A stretch of 64,000 bases of DNA from Patiriisocius_A hiemis. GTDB taxonomy: Bacteria; Bacteroidota; Bacteroidia; Flavobacteriales; Flavobacteriaceae. Position numbers and translations under genes: made by a program. This document shows positions 60,819 through 64,000 of the stretch, in pieces. Numbering within the stretch: position 1 is the first letter of the stretch; each line of letters starts with the position of its first letter. Where the stretch lies: the NCBI RefSeq assembly GCF_031846325.1, contig NZ_JAVRHZ010000006.1, forward strand, positions 1 through 64,000. The letters run 5' to 3'. The notes under the pieces are model-generated. The model was not told where the DNA came from, did not search any database, and saw only the letters and a list, made by a program, of their open reading frames with translations.

Positions 60819-61826
60819 ATGATTTTAGTTACAGGAGGTACAGGTCTTGTGGGAAGCCATTTGTTATATTTTTTATTGAAAAGTAACACTACCGTTCGTG
60901 CTATCCATAGAAAAAATAGTGACTTAGTTGCTGTAAAAAAAGTTTTCTCTTATTACACAAAAGAAGTTGAAGAGACCTATGCTAGAATTGAATGGTGTGA
61001 AGCCAACCTTACAGATATTCCTGCACTTACTGAAGCATTTAAAGACATTAAACACGTTTATCATGCTGCGGCATATATAAGTTTTGATCCTAAAAATTAT
61101 TATAAGCTCAAGAAAAGTAATATTGAAGGAACAGCAAATATTGTAAATATGTGCTTAGCCAATAAGGTTAAAAAAATTGTATATGTTAGCTCTGTTGCTA
61201 CATTGGGAAAGACAAACGACAACAGCGCTATTACTGAAAAAACCCAATGGAATGCTGAAGGTAAAAATAGCGTTTATGCAATTACAAAATTTGGTGCAGA
61301 AATGGAAGTTTGGCGAGGTACACAGGAAGGGTTAAACGCTATAATTTTAAACCCAAGTATTATTCTAGGTTCTGGGTTTTGGGATGAAGGGAGTAGCAAG
61401 CTTATTAAAAATGCCATAGAAGGCCAAAGATATATAACCAAAGGAGGTAATGGCTTTGTAGATGTTATAGATGTTGTAAAAGCATTAATTACTTGTATGA
61501 ATAGTAATGTATCTAATGAGCAATATATTCTCAATGGAGCAAATGTATTGTACAAAGATTTCTTTGAGAAAATCGCAACAATTGCAGGAAGTAAGCCTCC
61601 AAGCACTTATATTTCTAAATGGATTTTACTAGTTGCTACAACGATAGACTGGTTTATTTCTACTCTTTTTGGAACAAAAAGAAAGCTTCTTAAATCTATT
61701 GTAAGCTCCATGTTTACAGTATCTAGTTACGATGCTTCAAAAATTGAACAAGAATTTGAGCTTAATTTTACTCCTATTGAAGAAACACTAGAGAGAGTAG
61801 TTAAACGCTACAAGCAAGAAAGTTAA
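60819..61826 (+). CDS. NAD-dependent epimerase/dehydratase family protein
   Basis: 335 residues, extended SDR fold: ILVTGGTGLVGSHLLYFLL (NAD-binding), SSVATLGKT, YAITKFGAE (YxxxK, catalytic), NPSIILGSG. Substrate unknown. ATG at 60819 chosen because an upstream ATG (60771) would put the coding frame over the divergent tyrS promoter. Its TAA overlaps the convergent DUF4296 stop by 4 bp. Confidence 0.88.
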   Translation: MILVTGGTGLVGSHLLYFLLKSNTTVRAIHRKNSDLVAVKKVFSYYTKEVEETYARIEWCEANLTDIPALTEAFKDIKHVYHAAAYISFDPKNYYKLKKSNIEGTANIVNMCLANKVKKIVYVSSVATLGKTNDNSAITEKTQWNAEGKNSVYAITKFGAEMEVWRGTQEGLNAIILNPSIILGSGFWDEGSSKLIKNAIEGQRYITKGGNGFVDVIDVVKALITCMNSNVSNEQYILNGANVLYKDFFEKIATIAGSKPPSTYISKWILLVATTIDWFISTLFGTKRKLLKSIVSSMFTVSSYDASKIEQEFELNFTPIEETLERVVKRYKQES

Positions 61827-62272
61827 TTATCTTCCTCCTCAGAGGTCTGTGATTCTATTAAGAGTCCTTCTTCGGCATTAACAACACTATCCTTTTTTTC
61901 TTTTGTAATACCCTCCTCTTTATCAATAACTTCTACAATACTATCCTTCTCTATTTTTAGGGCAGCAAGATTTTTTTCAACTTTTAAAAATATGGACTCA
62001 TATGTATCCATATCTGAAGCATAATATGTATTACTCTTTACAAATTGAAGGCTGTCAATACCAAATTTCGAGTATATAAAACTATCTAACTTAATTCCGT
62101 TTTCTCTAATAAACCTGCTGTCTACACTTCTAGCGGCATTAGTTAAATAAGTTTCCGTATAAATAGAAACCATTTTCTCTTCAGAAATAAGGTCTTTTGG
62201 TTTTTCTGGTCGCTTTACATCACTACAAGAAAATAGCAAAAGAAAAAATGATAGGTAGTAAAGAAACTTCAT
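61823..62272 (-). CDS. DUF4296 lipoprotein
   Basis: 149 residues. Lipobox FSCSD, then a helical DUF4296 core: EEKMVSIYTETYLTNAARSVDSRFIRENGIKLDSFIYSKFGIDSLQFVKSNTYYASDMDTYESIFLKVEKNLAALK, and an acidic tail. Function unknown. Starts at the stop of pyrC (TAATG). Confidence 0.88.
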   Translation of the reverse strand: MKFLYYLSFFLLLFSCSDVKRPEKPKDLISEEKMVSIYTETYLTNAARSVDSRFIRENGIKLDSFIYSKFGIDSLQFVKSNTYYASDMDTYESIFLKVEKNLAALKIEKDSIVEVIDKEEGITKEKKDSVVNAEEGLLIESQTSEEEDN

Positions 62273-63612
62273 TATCTAGTAAAAGTTAAACGTTCTCCTC
62301 TGTTTTCAGCAGGGTATTTTCCGTTGTCATAAGCAATGGCTCCATTTACAAAGGTATACACAACTCTTGCTTTAAAAGTACTTCCTTCAAAAGGAGACCA
62401 GCCACATTTATACGCAATATTATCTTTTGTTACTGTCCAAGGAGCATTGGGGTCTACCAAAACCAAATCTGCTTTGTACCCTTTTCTTATAAATCCTCTA
62501 TCCTCAATTTGAAATAAAATAGCGGGGTTATGCGCAGTTTTTTCTACAATTTTTTCTACAGTTATTCGGTCTTTAAAGCTCATCTCAAATAACGCCTCTA
62601 GTGCATGTTGCACTAATGGCCCTCCTGATGGCGCCTTAGTATATACATTATCTTTTTCTTCTAATGTATGTGGTGCATGGTCTGTTGCAATAACATCAAT
62701 ACGGTCGTCATTAAGTGCTTTCCATAAACCATCTTTGTCTTTTTGGGTCTTTACAGCTGGATTCCACTTTATTTTTGTGCCTTTGGTTTTATAATCTTCG
62801 TCTGTAAACCAAAGATGATGAATACAAACCTCTGCGGTAATTTTCTTTTCAGCTAGTGGCTTTTTATTATCAAAAAGATGTGTTTCTTTTTCTGTTGAAA
62901 GATGAAAAACATGCAAACGTGCTCCTGTTTTTTTTGCTAGCTCTATTGCTTTTGAAGATGATAAATAGCAAGCTTCTTCACTTCTAATAATAGGGTGAAG
63001 TTCAATAGGGATGTCTTCTCCATATTCTGCAATATATTTTTCTGTATTTGCTTTAATAGTTGACTCATCCTCGCAATGCACAGAAATCAATAAATCTGTT
63101 TTGCTGAAAATCTCTTCTAAAGTCTTAGGGTTATCCACTAACATATTTCCTGTTGAAGACCCTAAAAACAACTTTAATCCGGCAACTTTATTTTTATCAA
63201 CCTTAAGGATTTCTTCAAGGTTATTATTAGTCCCTCCAAACATAAACGAATAGTTTACCCAAGATGTTTCTGCTGCTATATTAAATTTATCTTCTAAAAG
63301 CTCAATTGTTGTTGCTTGCGGAACTGTGTTAGGCATTTCTATAAAAGAGGTAATACCTCCTGAAGCAGCTGCCTTAGACTCTGTAGCAATAGTTGCCTTA
63401 TGTGTTAGTCCTGGCTCTCTAAAGTGCACTTGGTCATCTATCATACCTGGAATTAAAAACATCCCATCTGCATCAATTACTTTTGTGTCTGAAGATTTCA
63501 CACTTATGCTTTCTGAAATATCACTAATTCTATCATCTTCAATTAGTAAATCTCCTTGAAAGCTTTTGCCTTCATTAACTATCGTTGCATTTTTAATTAA
63601 AATTGTCCCCAT
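62272..63612 (-). CDS. pyrC: Dihydroorotase (class with QVH metal motif)
   Basis: 446 residues, amidohydrolase fold. DDQVHFREPGLTHK takes the place of the usual DxHxH: the first metal His is Gln. LKLFLGSSTGNML has the conserved Lys; LHVFHLST and DVIATDHAPHT supply further ligands. Type I dihydroorotases close the dihydroorotate ring in pyrimidine synthesis; QVH is known from related Bacteroidota enzymes, so activity is expected. Middle gene of the GT2-pyrC-DUF4296 operon. Confidence 0.93.
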   Translation of the reverse strand: MGTILIKNATIVNEGKSFQGDLLIEDDRISDISESISVKSSDTKVIDADGMFLIPGMIDDQVHFREPGLTHKATIATESKAAASGGITSFIEMPNTVPQATTIELLEDKFNIAAETSWVNYSFMFGGTNNNLEEILKVDKNKVAGLKLFLGSSTGNMLVDNPKTLEEIFSKTDLLISVHCEDESTIKANTEKYIAEYGEDIPIELHPIIRSEEACYLSSSKAIELAKKTGARLHVFHLSTEKETHLFDNKKPLAEKKITAEVCIHHLWFTDEDYKTKGTKIKWNPAVKTQKDKDGLWKALNDDRIDVIATDHAPHTLEEKDNVYTKAPSGGPLVQHALEALFEMSFKDRITVEKIVEKTAHNPAILFQIEDRGFIRKGYKADLVLVDPNAPWTVTKDNIAYKCGWSPFEGSTFKARVVYTFVNGAIAYDNGKYPAENRGERLTFTR

Positions 63613-64000
63613 TAAATTTCATTAAAGTTGTTTCCCCCAAATAAACTTCTAAATTTCATTTTTAGTACGCCAAAGATTGCTTCAGAAATAATTCCGCCAC
63701 TCATCTTAGACTCTCCTTTAGTCCTGTCTGTAAAAACAACAGGAACCTCCACTATTTTAAATTTTGCCAAATAAGCCTTAAACTTCATTTCTATTTGAAA
63801 GGCATACCCTACAAACTTTATTTTATCAAGATTAATTTTTTCTAAAACAGCTCTTTTGTAACAAATAAAACCTGCTGTCGTATCATAGATTTTCATTCCA
63901 GTAATCACTCTCACATATCTTGAAGCTCCCCAAGAAAGTAAAACTCTACTCATTGGCCAGTTTACAACATTCACTCCAGTTACATAACGGGATCCAACAG
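63612..64000 (-). CDS. Polyprenol-phosphate mannosyltransferase-like GT2 (3' part)
   Basis: The frame is open to the right edge, giving at least 128 C-terminal residues: GSRYV...NWPMSRVLLSWGASRYVRVITGMKIYDTTAGFICYKRAVLEKI...VGYAFQIEMKFKAY...EVPVVFTDRTKGESKMSG. This is the C-terminal half of a DPM1-type glycosyltransferase, which moves mannose or glucose from a nucleotide sugar to a polyprenyl phosphate. The N-terminal half is outside the window. Its stop overlaps the pyrC ATG (TAATG). Confidence 0.88.
   Translation of the reverse strand, partial: VGSRYVTGVNVVNWPMSRVLLSWGASRYVRVITGMKIYDTTAGFICYKRAVLEKINLDKIKFVGYAFQIEMKFKAYLAKFKIVEVPVVFTDRTKGESKMSGGIISEAIFGVLKMKFRSLFGGNNFNEI

Noticed and set aside
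1..64000. Search for CRISPR arrays, insertion sequences and rRNA
   Set aside because: No repeat-spacer pattern, transposase-like frame or rRNA segment was seen on reading through both strands.

Overview
The window is AT-rich chromosomal DNA of a member of the Bacteroidota, almost certainly family Flavobacteriaceae. Family-level clues are the TTG / TANNTTTG promoter elements, a type IX secretion (T9SS) sorting domain, DNA polymerase III alpha fused to an N-terminal exonuclease, a dihydroorotase beginning its metal site with QVH, many DUF families common in this group, and A/T-rich codon use. Genus or species cannot be decided from the sequence. I see no insertion sequence, integrase, CRISPR array, rRNA or plasmid/phage module; nearly all of it reads as ordinary core and lineage-specific chromosome.

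Layout. 1-5.1 kb: the 3' end of a secreted repeat/S74 protein, a DUF1697 gene, a BaiN-type flavoprotein, an endonuclease/exonuclease/phosphatase protein, a short PdxH-like oxidase, tRNA-Leu(TAG) and an aspartyl hydroxylase-like gene. 5.1-15.6 kb: M20 dipeptidase, a YD-like secreted protein, PhnA-like protein, DoxX-like membrane protein, BlaI/M56 pair 1 with triple operator boxes, DUF4407, M23-like, ATP-grasp, and two small genes. 15.6-23.5 kb: a nearly gap-free minus-strand run (ruvC, orphan NrfD/ActC-like fragment, DUF3667, hemW, cyclase, transglutaminase, MmcQ-like, membrane MutS-like ATPase, YdjM-like hydrolase). 23.5-33.8 kb: flippase-like and GT2 genes, BlaI/M56/TPR system 2, DUF456, a lipoprotein, nitroreductase, HAD, a lumazine-binding-like secreted protein, a tiny signal-peptide ORF under a perfect operator palindrome, and tRNA-Asp. 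33.8-41.2 kb: DUF58, a ClpP paralogue, thioredoxin, dnaE. 41.4-46.3 kb: rpsP-rimM-trmN6-gcdH, DUF3050, metallophosphoesterase. 46.3-53.7 kb: mrp-nifU-FNR-ferredoxin, alkyltransferase-like protein, LysE, trmB, a glycosyltransferase, and a PhoR/PhoB-type pair. 53.9-64 kb: T9SS-exported protein, LuxE-like/transglutaminase-like/DUF350 trio, YHS protein, DUF1272-tyrS, epimerase, and the GT2-pyrC-DUF4296 operon running off the right edge.

How the parts work together. Two independent BlaI/M56 sensor-repressor systems have visibly different operators. The second shares its operator sequence with a perfect 34-bp palindrome 3.3 kb away that drives a 26-residue signal-peptide ORF and perhaps the secreted gene behind it; this is the best candidate for an undescribed regulatory circuit here. 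Other unusual points are a DUF3667 gene whose zinc ribbon can only be translated from an ATT codon overlapping the upstream stop, a stand-alone piece of the NrfD/ActC family in a ruvC operon, a membrane-embedded MutS-like ATPase, and an Mrp protein without its cluster-binding CxxC. Where the longest open frame begins with TTG or GTG, I moved the start to the first credible ATG unless the protein family requires the rarer codon.
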